The notes under the pieces are model-generated. The model did not search any database. It was not told the origin of the DNA and saw only the letters and a list, made by a program, of their open reading frames with translations. Shown here one piece after another: positions 21,316 to 32,080 of a DNA stretch of 64,000 bases (positions are counted from its first letter, which is position 1; each line of letters opens with the position of its first letter). Origin of the DNA: Apoderus coryli (taxonomy: Eukaryota; Arthropoda; Insecta; Coleoptera; Attelabidae); contig OU452198.1 in the NCBI GenBank assembly GCA_911728435.2, positions 21,796,001 to 21,860,000 of the forward strand. The letters are read 5' to 3'. A program made the translations under genes and the position numbers.

Positions 21316-21787
21316 ATACCTATTATGTTTAATACATTGCACAATTTAATTGCCACTGCACGCCGCACATCATACACTGTAATAACGAAAACAAACTAGG
21401 TCTAGGTAGATACCTAATTCCGCGACCGTCTAACAAAAAAAAAACTAAAGACGCGCTACGAGCGGTTTTGATTGGTTCATCTTGTAAAATGGGTTGTAAC
21501 TATATTAATTTGTGAGAATAAATGGAAATTATGGTTATACTAACAATATAAATGACAATATTAATGACAATATTATTCTGGTTAGGATAACTGTTGGCGT
21601 TAATGCGTATTTCTAGTAAGGATAACAATAAATTATGTTTATACTAACTATAATCAAGTTGACTATTACATATTGTTTTCATAACGATGTGAAATCTGAA
21701 GGCCTTGCCGTGAGAACTGAAAAACTGATTGTGATGACTATAAAAAGACTAACAATATATATTTCAGTTAGGACTCGCTACGATAAT
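21316..21787 (+). repeat. Dispersed repeat, copy A (inverted relative to 47279-47798)
   Basis: About 470 bp match the reverse complement of 47279-47798, including AATACCTATTATGTTTAATA at one end and GGACTCGCTACGATAAT at the other. Local identity is high, with several indels. There is no coding content, so it is probably a MITE or a solo LTR of an unrecognised family. Confidence 0.8.
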
Positions 21788-21905
21788 TCTTTCCGCGTAT
21801 ATGGACGCTATTAAAAAAGTCACCAAATGCATCAACTATGCTCTGCGAGTCAGCATATTATACGCCTTCATCTCCGACCATATTACCAGGTATACGTGTG
21901 ATATT

Positions 21906-22078
21906 CTAATTATTTATAAAAGACGAAAATTTTCTAGGATCGCTCTTAATTAGTCTTTCACAATCGGCCGCATAAGCAGAGTAACATTCTCTAATTTGTT
22001 GCTTTAGTAGAGCCTTTAAATGATTAAACTGAACTCGGTGGATATTAGTTTGAAATTTACGTTAGTTTCTATGGACCC
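21906..22078 (-). pseudogene. Small LINE ORF2 fragment (linker between endonuclease and reverse transcriptase)
   Basis: An open minus-strand frame of 57 codons reads FNHLKALLKQQIRECYSAY, then ERLIKSDPRKFSSFIN. It matches the pattern of the linker that precedes the reverse transcriptase in Jockey-group LINEs (FxHLR...K...CY..Y......NP..FW.F.N). Both neighbours of the fragment are missing. Confidence 0.55.
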
Positions 22079-23266
22079 TTTCCTTTTTTTTTAATTAATT
22101 AATTACAATTTAGGTTTTTCTCATAGATGTCCCCAATTCGCTCACAAATTTTGGCCATGTCTTTCTGAAACACCCTGTATAATAACAACTAAGATAAAAC
22201 AGTTTGAACTAAAACATAAAATTAAAATGAATTACCATAACATAAATAAAAGTTTTGTAAAAAAAAATTTAATATTAAAAACAGTAACACAAGTAAATAA
22301 TACTAAATAAGAAAAAAAGGTGGGCAGTGTATTTTAGAACTATTAGGTATAGGCGTCGCGTCGGGTTCATTATTTCAATATTTCGCTTCTAAGTGATATC
22401 AATATATTAAAAATCGTATATAAATTAATATTATTAATAAAAGTCGCCACTACATTGACGAGAATGAACATGTAAAATTCTTTTTATAGTTTATTATGAA
22501 GTTTGAAAACATATTATTAATCTAAACATAAACTTAAATACGCATCTTTTATTATAATAAGGTATCTTTGGAAACCAATATTCTTACGTCGTCAGAAGTT
22601 AATTATCTATATTAGAGATTCTATCAACATGCATGAATGAGTGATACTGAAGAAAGTTTTCGAAGTTTGGTGATCAAATCAAAATATTATAAATATAATA
22701 TCAATTAGATACAACATAATTAGGTATTTATTTCTTTATTATAATCGTCAAATTCATTAGTTGACAACTACAAACTTATAAACAAAATAATAAGATTTTA
22801 ATTTACAACTGCAGCAGATTGGTTTCGAAACGTTTGGGAGTACCTAATTAAAGAATAATTTGTTTACTTTACAACTAGTGTAATTTTTGCAAGTTTATAT
22901 ACCATAAAAGCTATTGACAATTTTATATATTTTTTTCTCTTGCCAGTATCGATATTATGTACTCATCCGACAGAATTATTTCAATAAGTTAAATTTTATA
23001 TGGATAGTGGATTTTTTCATATGAATTATTAGCGAAATACCCAAGTAATGACCTCAAATTATTTTGTGACACAACATACCTAGAAACAAGATTAGGTGTT
23101 TCTCCGTGTTGCAAAATAATGTTCTTATTCTGGACGAGAGGTAGATGGTAAATATTGTCGAAACGTTGGCGGAAAAAGTAGTTATTGTTTCCAAATCCAT
23201 CGCCCAAAACCCACATTAACGACACTTTCAACTGACTTAATACAGATATATGAGTTATCACAGAAT
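22079..23266. other. AT-rich intergenic stretch, nothing coding recognised
   Basis: It contains a dispersed ACACCCTGTATA motif near 22175 and long AT runs. A minus-strand frame at 22989-23261 has no recognisable content. Confidence 0.4.
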
Positions 23267-23614
23267 TTAATTTATTTTCCTAATCTGATTCGATATCCAC
23301 GTTTTTATCACAGCGGCACTTCTATTTTTGAAACATGGATACTTCATTCTAATGCCTTGAATTTCTTTTAAAGAAGGAAATGTGTTATTTTCGATGTAGT
23401 TTTTGAATAAACATTTAGCCGTGTCCACTTCCTCCAGTCCATCTTACTTTTCTCTTCACCGTTCCGAAGGGGGATGCTAAAAATTCAAAATTATTAATAT
23501 TAGGTAAATGGTTAACTAACAACTTAAATAAAAGTAAAAATTGTACAATGATATTGTATTTCTTACTTGATCTTTTTTTTCTCGGGCTCGCAAATCTTCT
23601 TTTTGCTGTTCCAT
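23267..23614 (-). pseudogene. Last two exons of a tyrosine-recombinase-like (Crypton-like) gene
   Basis: Exon 23614-23567 (acceptor CTTATAG, donor GTAAGAA) joins exon 23476-23267 (acceptor TTTTAG) in matching phase. Together they encode a basic segment rich in K and R and then KRKVRWT. After a one-base shift comes EVDTAKCLFKNYIENNTFPS with CFKNRSAAVIKTWI to the stop. This resembles the Myb/SANT-like C-terminal DNA-binding region of multicopy insect proteins whose upstream part is a tyrosine-recombinase relic. The upstream exons lie at 30109-31993, beyond the DIRS insertion. Confidence 0.5.
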
Positions 23615-23880
23615 CTATAAGAAGAGAATAATATATTATATTCAATTACTCAGATTGGTTAAAAATGTATATATTGTGTATTTAGAAGGAAAAGTAGCAC
23701 TTTCTCAGCCGACGGTATAAATTGCACGTAGGCTGAGAAGAACGTGATTTTCCTCAGAGTTACACATACAATTATTTTCCAAGATCGCAAGAAGCTATGC
23801 ATTTATTTTCTCAAATACAAAGATATTTTAAAATATTAGGCAGGTATAGTTATAGAATTTTTTTTAATTCTGTGTATGAA

Positions 23881-24178
23881 TAATTAATAGATTAAACGAA
23901 CTTACCTAAGTGAAGTTTGATCTTGATTATATCTTGGCCTCGTCGAGATAAATAAACATTGTAGTACCTTCGTCTATGCACTGTATTCACACATTCAAAG
24001 TAAGAGAGAAAGAATCATCCCCTACTTCCAATAGCTATATTTTATTTCATTCATCTTCACAGTTTAAAATTGTTGCCCATTTGGGTTAAGGGTTGGGTGG
24101 GACTTATTTATCTCGACGAGGCCAAGATATAATCAAGATCAAACTTCACTTAGGTAAGTTCGTTTAATCTATTAATTA
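23881..24178. repeat. Perfect 75-bp inverted repeat with a 148-bp spacer at the DIRS left edge
   Basis: 23881-23955 and 24104-24178 are exact reverse complements as I read them. The inner 26-27 bp of each arm (TATCTTGGCCTCGTCGAGAT...) are a variant of the DIRS terminal repeat; the outer ~49 bp are unrelated to the known element. The spacer 23956-24052 is the inverted copy of the DIRS right-end segment 28727-28823. Right arm and main DIRS element touch at 24178/24179. Confidence 0.85.
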
Positions 24179-24430
24179 TATCTTGGCCTCGTCTCAATAA
24201 ATAAACATTGTAGATGTTTAAAGTTATAGTTGCAACAATTTTATTATCAAGAAGAAACCTTTTGTCAACAACTTGGATAAATACTTTATATTTTAATTAA
24301 ATAGAAACATGTATCTTTCGTAACAACAAAGTATAATGCTGCAAAACTAAAAGTAAATAAATAAGTAAAATAAACTAATACTCTTAAAGACTAAATAATA
24401 TATAATCGTATAATATATAATGTAAATATT

Positions 24431-25417
24431 TTAGGAATGTAATATTGCTTCCACAAAATCAGTTTGAGGATTTATCAAAGGTCTTTTGTAAAATGTTGCA
24501 AATGCTGAAGACTTTTGAGACCAACCAGCTGATTGTCTAATAACTTCATAGTTTACACCTTTTGATGCTGCTTTTGAAGTAGATGCATGACGCGTGCTAT
24601 GTGCCTTAAACTTACTAGTGTCTACGCCACTTTTTTCCATAATTGATTTTATCCATCGACTGATAGTTTGAGAAGATGCTTTATGGTAAGGTTTTTTAAA
24701 AGTTATGAATAAACTTTTGATTGCGCCTCGTAAAGATTTTGTTTTTTCTAAATAATTTAAAAGACAAGTAACAACACAAACATTTGGCTGTTTATTAAAA
24801 ATTGGTAGATGGATAGTAGGTTGTAAACGCTTAGGTGCAGAAGTTTTTATTCTATGTGGTATCTTGATTAGAACAGACTCGTCACACCTTATAATATTGT
24901 CTATTTCAATACTGGCTAAAGTCTGAACTCTTTGTCCCGATGCTAGAGCTAACAAAATAACCAATTTATGTGTAAGCTCTTGCAATGTAATTTTTTTGTT
25001 ATTCATTTTTTTGACGTAGTTAATAACAACTGATGGATCCCAAGTAATACTGTATTTGGGGTTACACGGCCTTTTACTGAAAACACCTTTGAAAAATCTT
25101 TTTACTCTATAATCTTGAGCAATATTTGGACCCATTATTTGTGAAATAGCTGATCTATAAGAAGACAGAGTAGCATACGACGCACCTCTGTGGAAATGAA
25201 AAGTTAAAAATTCCAACAACTCTGGTACAGTTATTGTATATAAATCTAAATTATGTTCTTGGCAAAATTGCCACCAAGCTTTTAGTCCAACGTTATACTG
25301 AAGAATTGTAGAACTTGTTATCGATGAGATACAAACGTCTAGTGCTCCTTCGGGAACTTGACCAAGTCTGAGTGCTTGTACGATAAGTGCCCTGCTACCA
25401 GGGAAATTTCTCTCCAA
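24431..25417 (-). CDS. Tyrosine recombinase of the DIRS element
   Basis: 328 residues. The N-terminal SAM-like core-binding half contains LQYNVGLKAWWQFCQ and RGASYATLSSYRSAIS. The catalytic half has the first Arg in LASGQRVQTL, then KAHSTRHAST (HxxR-type), AGWSQKSSAFATFYKRP with the W/H position and the nucleophile Tyr. DIRS recombinases insert a circular cDNA without target duplication. The gene overlaps the reverse-transcriptase ORF end by 79 bp (25339-25417). Confidence 0.9.
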   Translation of the reverse strand: MERNFPGSRALIVQALRLGQVPEGALDVCISSITSSTILQYNVGLKAWWQFCQEHNLDLYTITVPELLEFLTFHFHRGASYATLSSYRSAISQIMGPNIAQDYRVKRFFKGVFSKRPCNPKYSITWDPSVVINYVKKMNNKKITLQELTHKLVILLALASGQRVQTLASIEIDNIIRCDESVLIKIPHRIKTSAPKRLQPTIHLPIFNKQPNVCVVTCLLNYLEKTKSLRGAIKSLFITFKKPYHKASSQTISRWIKSIMEKSGVDTSKFKAHSTRHASTSKAASKGVNYEVIRQSAGWSQKSSAFATFYKRPLINPQTDFVEAILHS

Positions 25418-27246
25418 AGTGGGTGCGATATTCTATTAAACGAAAGAAGAAATTTGTTAGGTTTAAAAATAACTGGATCAGAAGTTAAAAGAGAAGTAAA
25501 AAATGGAAACCAGGGTTGGGATCTCCAATATGGGACCACAACTATCCCTTTTGCCTTGTCCTGTACAATTTTTTGTAACGTTCTTAAAATTAAACAAAAC
25601 GGTGGGAATGCATAAAATTTAAAGTTGCTCCAATCAACTGTAAAAGCATCTATTGCATAACAATCTGGATCCCGCAACCAAGAAATGTATTTTTTACATT
25701 TTGTATTATTTCTGGTAGCAAAAAGGTCAATTTCCGGAGTACCAAAAATGTTTACAATTTTTTGAAAGGCCGTTTTATTTAATGACCATTCAGTTTCAAT
25801 TTTTATATTTCTTGATTCAATATCAGCTTCATAATTATATGCTGATTTTATGTAAGAAGCAAAAATATAAATATTTCTGGCCTCACACCACTGCCAAATT
25901 TTGCGCGCCAAGCTGTGAAGGTTAGGATGCTGAATGCTTCCCATTTTGTTAATGTATGCGATAGCAGTGGTATTGTCTACACGACATAACACATAACAGT
26001 TGGATAAGTTTTTAGCAAAACATTTTAAACCGATAAAGACAGCTAGCAGTTCTAAATAATTAATATGTTCCTTGGCTTCTATGTTGGTCCATAGTCCATG
26101 GGTTCTAATGCCCCCACAAAATATTCCCCATCCGGTAGTAGAAGCGTCGGAAAATATTTCGATCGAAAAAGAAGGGGATTTGATAAGGTTATTTGCAGTT
26201 AAGATATTTTCTTTCCACCATTTCAGATCAGGAATTATAGATCTCGAGAGAATTATAAAGGCTGTATAATTTAAACAATTTTTCTTAAGTGCCAGGAATT
26301 TCAACCGTTCAAAGGATTTTGTGTACAACCAACCATAACGGATAGCAGGACAACAAGAAATAAGAATACCTATGAACTTCGCAAATTCCCTAATAACATA
26401 ACGCTTACCAATGTCATTGAGAAATCTATTTACATATGATAATACTTTTCGGCGTTTTGCACTAGGTAATGAAATTATCATTTGTCGAGAATTGTAGCAA
26501 AACCCTAAATACTGACAGGTTTGGCTAGGTATCAGCCTACTCTTGGAAAAATTTATAATAAAACCTAATTCTTGTAGCAGGTTTACCGTTTGTACAACAT
26601 TTCTCTGACATGCCTGATAGGAGTTACCAATTAAAAGAAAATCGTCAAGATATAATACTGATAAAAGCCCTTGTGCTCTAAGTTTTTGAACAACTGGTTT
26701 CAAAAGCTTAGTGAACACAAATGGTGCACAATTTAAGCCAAACGGCATACATGTATATTCATATAAATTGTTATTAAATTTAAAACGTAAAAATTTTCGA
26801 TGTGGCTTTGCAATAGGAATTAAAAAATATGCATCTTTCAAATCAAGGGTAGTCATATAACATTGTGGTGTTATCAATTTTGATACAGTCTTATGATTTT
26901 CTAATTTAAAATGTGGACATTCAATAAACCTATTTAATTCTTTTAGGTTTAATATTAATCTTTGGCTGCCATCCGGCTTTGGAACTAGAAAAATAGGAGA
27001 AATAAACTGCCCGCGACGTGCTTGAACCTTAGATACTACCCTTTTTTCCAACAATTTGTTTAAAGCCACATCAATAGCTGACTTTTCTATAAGGGACCAA
27101 TTCCTCATTTTTGGGACACGATTCTGAACAGGACAGTTGGTAAATGGAATGCGAAACCCACTTAACCAGGATAAAATTTCTGTAGCAGACGTAACACAGC
27201 GCCAAGAATTTTTAAAATGTTTCAGCCTGCCAGCAGGAAAGCCCAC
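25339..27246 (-). CDS. DIRS reverse transcriptase / RNase H / DNA-methyltransferase-like polyprotein
   Basis: 635 residues. Reverse-transcriptase motifs include LDLKDAYFLIPI (A), YTCMPFGLNCAP (B) and VLYLDDFLLIG (C, YLDD). RNase H has EIFSDASTTGWG, NYLELLAVF and CRVDNTTAIAYI. The C-terminal region EIDLFATRNN to YAFPPF resembles the degenerate DAM-type methyltransferase domain carried by many DIRS elements. The frame is also open upstream of the listed start and overlaps the gag end, so translation probably follows a shift or re-initiation. The residues after the RNase H match the family's normal length. Confidence 0.9.
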   Translation of the reverse strand: MGFPAGRLKHFKNSWRCVTSATEILSWLSGFRIPFTNCPVQNRVPKMRNWSLIEKSAIDVALNKLLEKRVVSKVQARRGQFISPIFLVPKPDGSQRLILNLKELNRFIECPHFKLENHKTVSKLITPQCYMTTLDLKDAYFLIPIAKPHRKFLRFKFNNNLYEYTCMPFGLNCAPFVFTKLLKPVVQKLRAQGLLSVLYLDDFLLIGNSYQACQRNVVQTVNLLQELGFIINFSKSRLIPSQTCQYLGFCYNSRQMIISLPSAKRRKVLSYVNRFLNDIGKRYVIREFAKFIGILISCCPAIRYGWLYTKSFERLKFLALKKNCLNYTAFIILSRSIIPDLKWWKENILTANNLIKSPSFSIEIFSDASTTGWGIFCGGIRTHGLWTNIEAKEHINYLELLAVFIGLKCFAKNLSNCYVLCRVDNTTAIAYINKMGSIQHPNLHSLARKIWQWCEARNIYIFASYIKSAYNYEADIESRNIKIETEWSLNKTAFQKIVNIFGTPEIDLFATRNNTKCKKYISWLRDPDCYAIDAFTVDWSNFKFYAFPPFCLILRTLQKIVQDKAKGIVVVPYWRSQPWFPFFTSLLTSDPVIFKPNKFLLSFNRISHPLWREISLVAGHLSYKHSDLVKFPKEH

Positions 27247-27254
27247 CTTGTCTA

Positions 27255-28644
27255 TTATCGACGATGCTTCCGATCTTGTTCCGCCGATATAGTTGTTCGC
27301 TGAAAGCGACGACTGGCTTCCCGTTGAAGCTTCACGTTGGGTTGGTTTCGTGGGGCCTTCGATGGGTATGTTGGTCGTCCGCCTTGAGGACCCCGATATG
27401 ATGTGTAAGGAGGACTTTTGAAGTTTAAAGGTTTCACATTTTTCTTCTGTGGCCGCGGTTTTTGAACTTTTAGTTCCCGACTTGACCGTTCCAAACTCTG
27501 ATTGTCACTCAAACGTTTTTGAAGATCTTCTCCAAATAACCACCCATCCACTGGGGCTGTTGACAGGACATCTTTCATATTTTTATTCAAATTAATTGAA
27601 ATCAATTCCTTGCGAGAAATTGTTTCTGAATGAAAAACATCCAGTAGCAACCGAGAAGCGTCACTTAATGACTTAATATGGCATTTAACATCTCCACCTC
27701 CTTCCTTTAATAACATATCAGATAAAACACTACCAATAGCTGTCAGGCTACAACCAATCTGTTTTTGCAAAGTAGCTAAACGATCATCACGTTTGATAAC
27801 AGATTCCGATAGTGCTTTTTGTACAATTGCATTTAATTTTGGAGGTTCCAAAATTTTTCCGTTAACAGGAAATGGACGTTTCCGAAACAAATCAACTCGT
27901 TCTTCATCAGTTATGCCTTGCTTTATAATACCACTCCATCGTAATGCAAGATCTTTTTGTAAAGGAGGACCTTCAGGGACCTCTTGTACCACATCTGCCC
28001 CAATAAGGGAGAGAAACTCGGAACTTAATTCATCTGTTGCGTTGATTGGATTTGAGTTTTCTTCGTTCTGCAAATTACCTGCGAAGAAAAATAACGTCCA
28101 TTCAAAAGCACTGTCTTATGTCACAATAAGACGAAATGTCATCACCGACATTTTAATTGTATGTACATATATAGATATATATGTTACCTATATCATCACG
28201 GATATATGGAATGAATTATTAATGTCATCACCGACATTAAAATTTGCCATAATATAAATTTAATATTAGGCGAAAAATAAATGTTATCACAAACATTTAT
28301 ATTTACTTACACTCCGATTCTGCGTGACCTTCTGATTGTTCAGCGTCACTGTGGATGGTTGGTCGACGTTCACTAGCAGCACCACTACACACAGATTCTC
28401 CGCCTGATATTACATCCGAATATAGTGGTTCGCTTAAGCGCTGCAGTTGAGGTGAAGGCGTGCGGCCTGTGCTCATCCCAGACGGACCCGGAGAAGGTGA
28501 ACGACTCTCATAATGTCGACCATGTTGCGATCTTTTTAATTTATATAATTTAGATTCTAGTTTTCTAATTTTCCGAATTCTGCCATTCTCTAAATCACTA
28601 TCACTATGCCTAGAACGGTCACGTTTACGATATTTTTTAGGCAT
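27255..28644 (-). CDS. Spliced gag-like gene of the DIRS element
   Basis: Exon 1 is 28644-28311 (ATG, 111 codons plus one base), with donor AGT|GTAAGT. Exon 2 is 28078-27255, with acceptor TTCTTCGCAG. The phases match (1 base plus 2 bases), giving 385 residues. The N-terminus is basic and RS-rich (SRHSDSDLENGRIRKI), and the middle has PVNGKILEPPKLN and DRLATLQKQIGCSLTAIGSVL, the DIRS gag signature. The tail is R/K/P-rich and presumably binds RNA. The 232-bp intron carries five hairpins. Confidence 0.85.
28113..28300 (-). promoter_or_regulatory. Array of five short hairpins with conserved hexaloop inside the DIRS gag intron
   Basis: Arms with 6-nt loops (plus strand) lie at 28113-28132 (7 bp, loop GTCACA), 28134-28153 (7 bp, ATCACC), 28189-28206 (6 bp, ATCACG), 28219-28240 (8 bp, ATCACC) and 28277-28300 (9 bp, ATCACA). 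On the transcribed strand the loops read NGTGAY. The stems differ among copies but stay paired while the loop is kept. Possible roles are a protein-binding RNA element, a splicing regulator or a DNA palindromic operator. Confidence 0.75.
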
Positions 28645-28849
28645 AATTACCGTAAATAAGTAGGTATTTTATAAACACAAACACAATTTTATAACAGAGA
28701 TGTGAACACGAACGCACACAAACAAAGAATGAAATAAAATATAGCTATTGGAAGTAGGGGATGATTCTTTCTCTCTTACTTTGAATGTGTGAATACAGTG
28801 CATAGACGAAGGTACTACAATGTTTATTTATTGAGACGAGGCCAAGATA

Positions 28850-30108
28850 TAATTTGATAGTAACTACCATTAACAACTACAAACAGTGTAAAAACAGCAA
28901 TTGTCAAATTGTAATATAACAATAAACATACATAACAAATAAATAATTAAATACGTTTTAACGTTTTTAATATGCATTATTTTCTTTGTATTATATTTGG
29001 AGCTATGTGGTGTAAAAAACGGTACAGGGATAACTTTGTTCTCTAATATTAGGAAAGTTATTTTCATACGCGTATTCGCATTTTCGTATTGAATTCCTAC
29101 AACACCAAGTAGGTCGCAAATTCAACACGGATTGGTGGCTTATTTGGACAGTACAGTTCCGTGTCGATTTCGCGTCTTCTGGGTACGAGTTTGGCCGCAG
29201 TACAAACACATAAGTATTATGGAAGAGTTATGAAGCGTATTTAGTAATTTTTGTAGTGATTTTACGATAATAAACTCTAAACGAAAAACTGACAATAACT
29301 TTAAATTTATGTTATGTCATTGATGTTATATCTAAAGGAACCTATATCCTGGACAACTGGGTTATGAATCTAGACGAACATAATATATTTGTCAACTAAC
29401 CAAAAGAACGAAAACAGAAAATAAAAGCAAAGGAGTCAATCATAATTATGATTGCAAGGCAATGATTAAGAAAGTGCTGTGATGTTTTGATCGAAATAGA
29501 TTGAAACCATTCTCATTGAGTGAAACTCGATCAAGCGTTATGTCTGCAAATCTTTTGTCTGAGCGTATAATATCCAGGTTGTTCCTTTTAAAAAACTGAA
29601 GTTGACTATACTTTTCCATTTCTTATTGAGATATTTTCTGGGAATTTCAAAAGATAATATACGACGTAAATTTAATTAAAACCCTGGAATTTTTACTTTC
29701 GGCGCGTAGCGTATTTTACACGGGTTTGTTGAGCTAATATGCATTTCTACTTACGCAAACCCGGGCTCTGTAGAAATCGAGAATATTCTGTAGCGTCGAA
29801 ATAAGCCACAAATCCATGTTGATAGGCTGAAGGACTTCGGTGAATGGCCTTTTGGGGTTTTGAACCAATAAAGTACGTTTTATTATTATTATTATTCCGT
29901 GTTGAATTTGCGATCAACTTGGTATTGTACTCAATACAAAAATAGGAATTTGCTTCTGTTACTGTGTTATCTTTGTTGTTGCCAGGTAACCATCGTTTAA
30001 TATACTGAAACCACAGGTTTTCTGGCGTCAAAATGCGTCTAGAATGTCAATATTTTCTAACGATTGTAGAAAAAAAATACGAATGATATGGTATTTGGTA
30101 TTACTTAC
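28850..30108. other. Intron-like region with two related repeat fragments, no gene
   Basis: 29119-29175 and, inverted, 29775-29910 share blocks (GCAAATTCAACACGGA; GTGGCTTATTT). The second copy carries an extra piece with AATAAA and an (ATT)n tail near 29869-29896, which looks like a small retroposon 3' end. Otherwise it is AT-rich DNA. Confidence 0.45.
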
Positions 30109-31993
30109 TCGATTTTTTTTACCGGTGCTTCCACGACTTGTTCCAGGTACCTCACCTAAAACATAAATTCAGCTTTTTTACTGATTGACCAAAATGTCAC
30201 TAGTTTGAGGATTCATTAATTTTTTTAAATCTTATTATTGTAGGATAAATATCCTTCAACCGTGTATTTTTTTTTTCATCAAGCATCAATAAAATGAATT
30301 AAAAAAATCTTGAAGAACGTATGGATGTCTGCGTCAACCTTTAAGTTGAATAGTTGAAAGTTAGATAAAAACGGCATTTTTTTGAGTTATACTATATTTC
30401 TAAGGCGTTTTTTAAAATATTTAACGAGTGCCACAAACAATCTGTATAAAAACGTTAGATGTTAAAATAAATTAATTTTTGTCAGTTTATAAAGAAATTA
30501 AATAGAAGTATTTCTAAAACGATAGTAACAAAGAAATAATTACCTAACTCGTGTATGCCGGGTACTTCGCTACTCTCAGCATTCACATGTCTCACAAGCG
30601 ATTTACAATTTTCGTCGTCGTCGCTATCAATAAACAGAAAATTGAGATGAAAATATAATACCTCGCACATTACAACTGCTCCAAAGTAATTTTGCACACA
30701 TAGATAACTGTTTCGCAATAATCATAAGTGGAAATCACGTATTTTAGATATTTTTTGGATTAAAATTTTTAAACAAAAAAACATTGTTAACGAAATGCGT
30801 GTAATTGGTTTGAAATTTTGAAAGAGTTGAAATAATCAGCTCGAAGTTAGTAAAGTACCCTTTACCTAAAATTTTTGTACTTGAAAGTTCAGATGGTATC
30901 TGTAGGTAGCAGTGGTAATGTATTTTGGTAAAATATATTGTATAGTGTGTTGTATAGCACATAGGTATGCATACCTGAATCAATATCATCTCCCAGAGCC
31001 TTTTCCAGTACATTCGACATTCGAATAATTTCTTGACTTATAACAGGTTGTAGATGTCTTTATGGATTTTATCACTGTGACCCATGAAATTACCGACATC
31101 GTTTATTTCCATTTCTGAAAGGTTGAGATTGATGCAGTTTGTCGCCACATTTTGCGACCCATTACTAAAATATTTCTCTGAGTTTTCCCGCTATATTTAA
31201 AACACTTCCTTGCATGGTGTCTTATATTATTTTTTGAGAAAAACCCTTTACAATTTACACAGACTTTAAAATTCTGGGCAGAGGTACTACTTATTTTTTG
31301 TTGCGTGGGTCGACGACAAACAATTAATTCGCCGTTATTATAAGCTGAGGATGTGTTATGAAAGAACTGGCTTTGATTTCTGATTGTTCTGATTATGCTA
31401 ACACGTTTCTTGGATGCTTTTGGTAGTCCTATAATTTTTTGTACCTCAATTTCGTTTTTATGTGGATTTTCCAGGTGCCTTGCAAATTTTGCCTGGAAAC
31501 TTTTGCAATAAAAGCAAAATATTTTTTTCGACTTGTTCCTGCCGCTTATGAACATATTTGCGTCATCCACAGCGTTAAAAAGCGTCGTATCCATATTGGT
31601 TGAGATGTTATCTTCATTCTGAAAACTCTCTTGTCGACAAGACAATGAGCTATTCTTCTCAACAGAAATATCTAATATTTCTTCCTGGTATATAACGGTG
31701 TTATGTTGTTCCCAGTCTTCGTCACTATCTTCTCCACTTGTAGATGGTGCGTAACTGTCATCATCATCAGTACGAAAGGGATCATTATCTGACAATTCGC
31801 TGATGATATCGCGATCTTCAGATGTTGGTTTTTTTGGTGATTTATGCAGTAGCCAATCTGAACAGGAACAAAAATTGATAAAATATGTTTTTTTTTATTT
31901 TGTCTTTATTAAAATATAAATCAATAATATAATTATTTACTTACCGTTACGTTCCAGTTGGATATACAACGTTTTGTTAATATAATTAGCCAT
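30109..31993 (-). pseudogene. Tyrosine-recombinase-like (Crypton-like) gene with the recombinase core deleted
   Basis: Exons: 31993-31945 (ATG, donor GTAAGTA), 31857-30975, 30623-30544, 30155-30109. The N-terminal half is acidic and then has two Cys/His motifs, CFYCKSFQAKFARHLE and CVNCKGFFSKNNIRHH. Between them is KRVSIIRTIRNQSQFFHN, a pattern common to multicopy insect recombinase relics. At about 31148 the sequence jumps to the far C-terminus of the recombinase (NLSEMEINDVGNFMGHSDKI, with GH and the Tyr of HKDIY). That removes roughly two hundred residues including the catalytic Arg region. Frame shifts follow near 31045. Later exons reappear at 23267-23614. Not functional as a recombinase. 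Confidence 0.55.
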
Positions 31994-32080
31994 TTCTTGT
32001 TAGAAGAAGCCTGTAATACAAAAAAATCGCAGTCAAAACAGTGTAGATGATACGTAATATTTAATGCCTATTTAACTAAT

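Larger units (their letters stand above)
24179..28849 (-). mobile_element. DIRS-like (tyrosine-recombinase) retrotransposon, apparently complete
   Basis: The termini are inverted repeats: 24179-24213 begins TATCTTGGCCTCGTCTCAAT and is matched in reverse at 28815-28849. Inside, on the minus strand, are a spliced gag-like gene, a reverse transcriptase/RNase H with a methyltransferase-like tail, and a tyrosine recombinase with no DDE integrase or protease. This is the DIRS order. All three long frames are open, so the copy could be functional. It sits between exons of a Crypton-like gene. Confidence 0.9.

Noticed and set aside
22989..23261. Minus-strand 90-codon ORF
   Set aside because: It lies beyond the stop of the recombinase-like last exon and has no recognisable motif.
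28113..28300. CRISPR-like array
   Set aside because: The repeated part is the loop and not a fixed repeat; stems vary and the sequence is in a eukaryotic retrotransposon intron.
29747..30031. Minus-strand ORF as a gene
   Set aside because: The frame runs through an (ATT)n tail and a repeated retroposon-like segment; the residues look like translated repeat.
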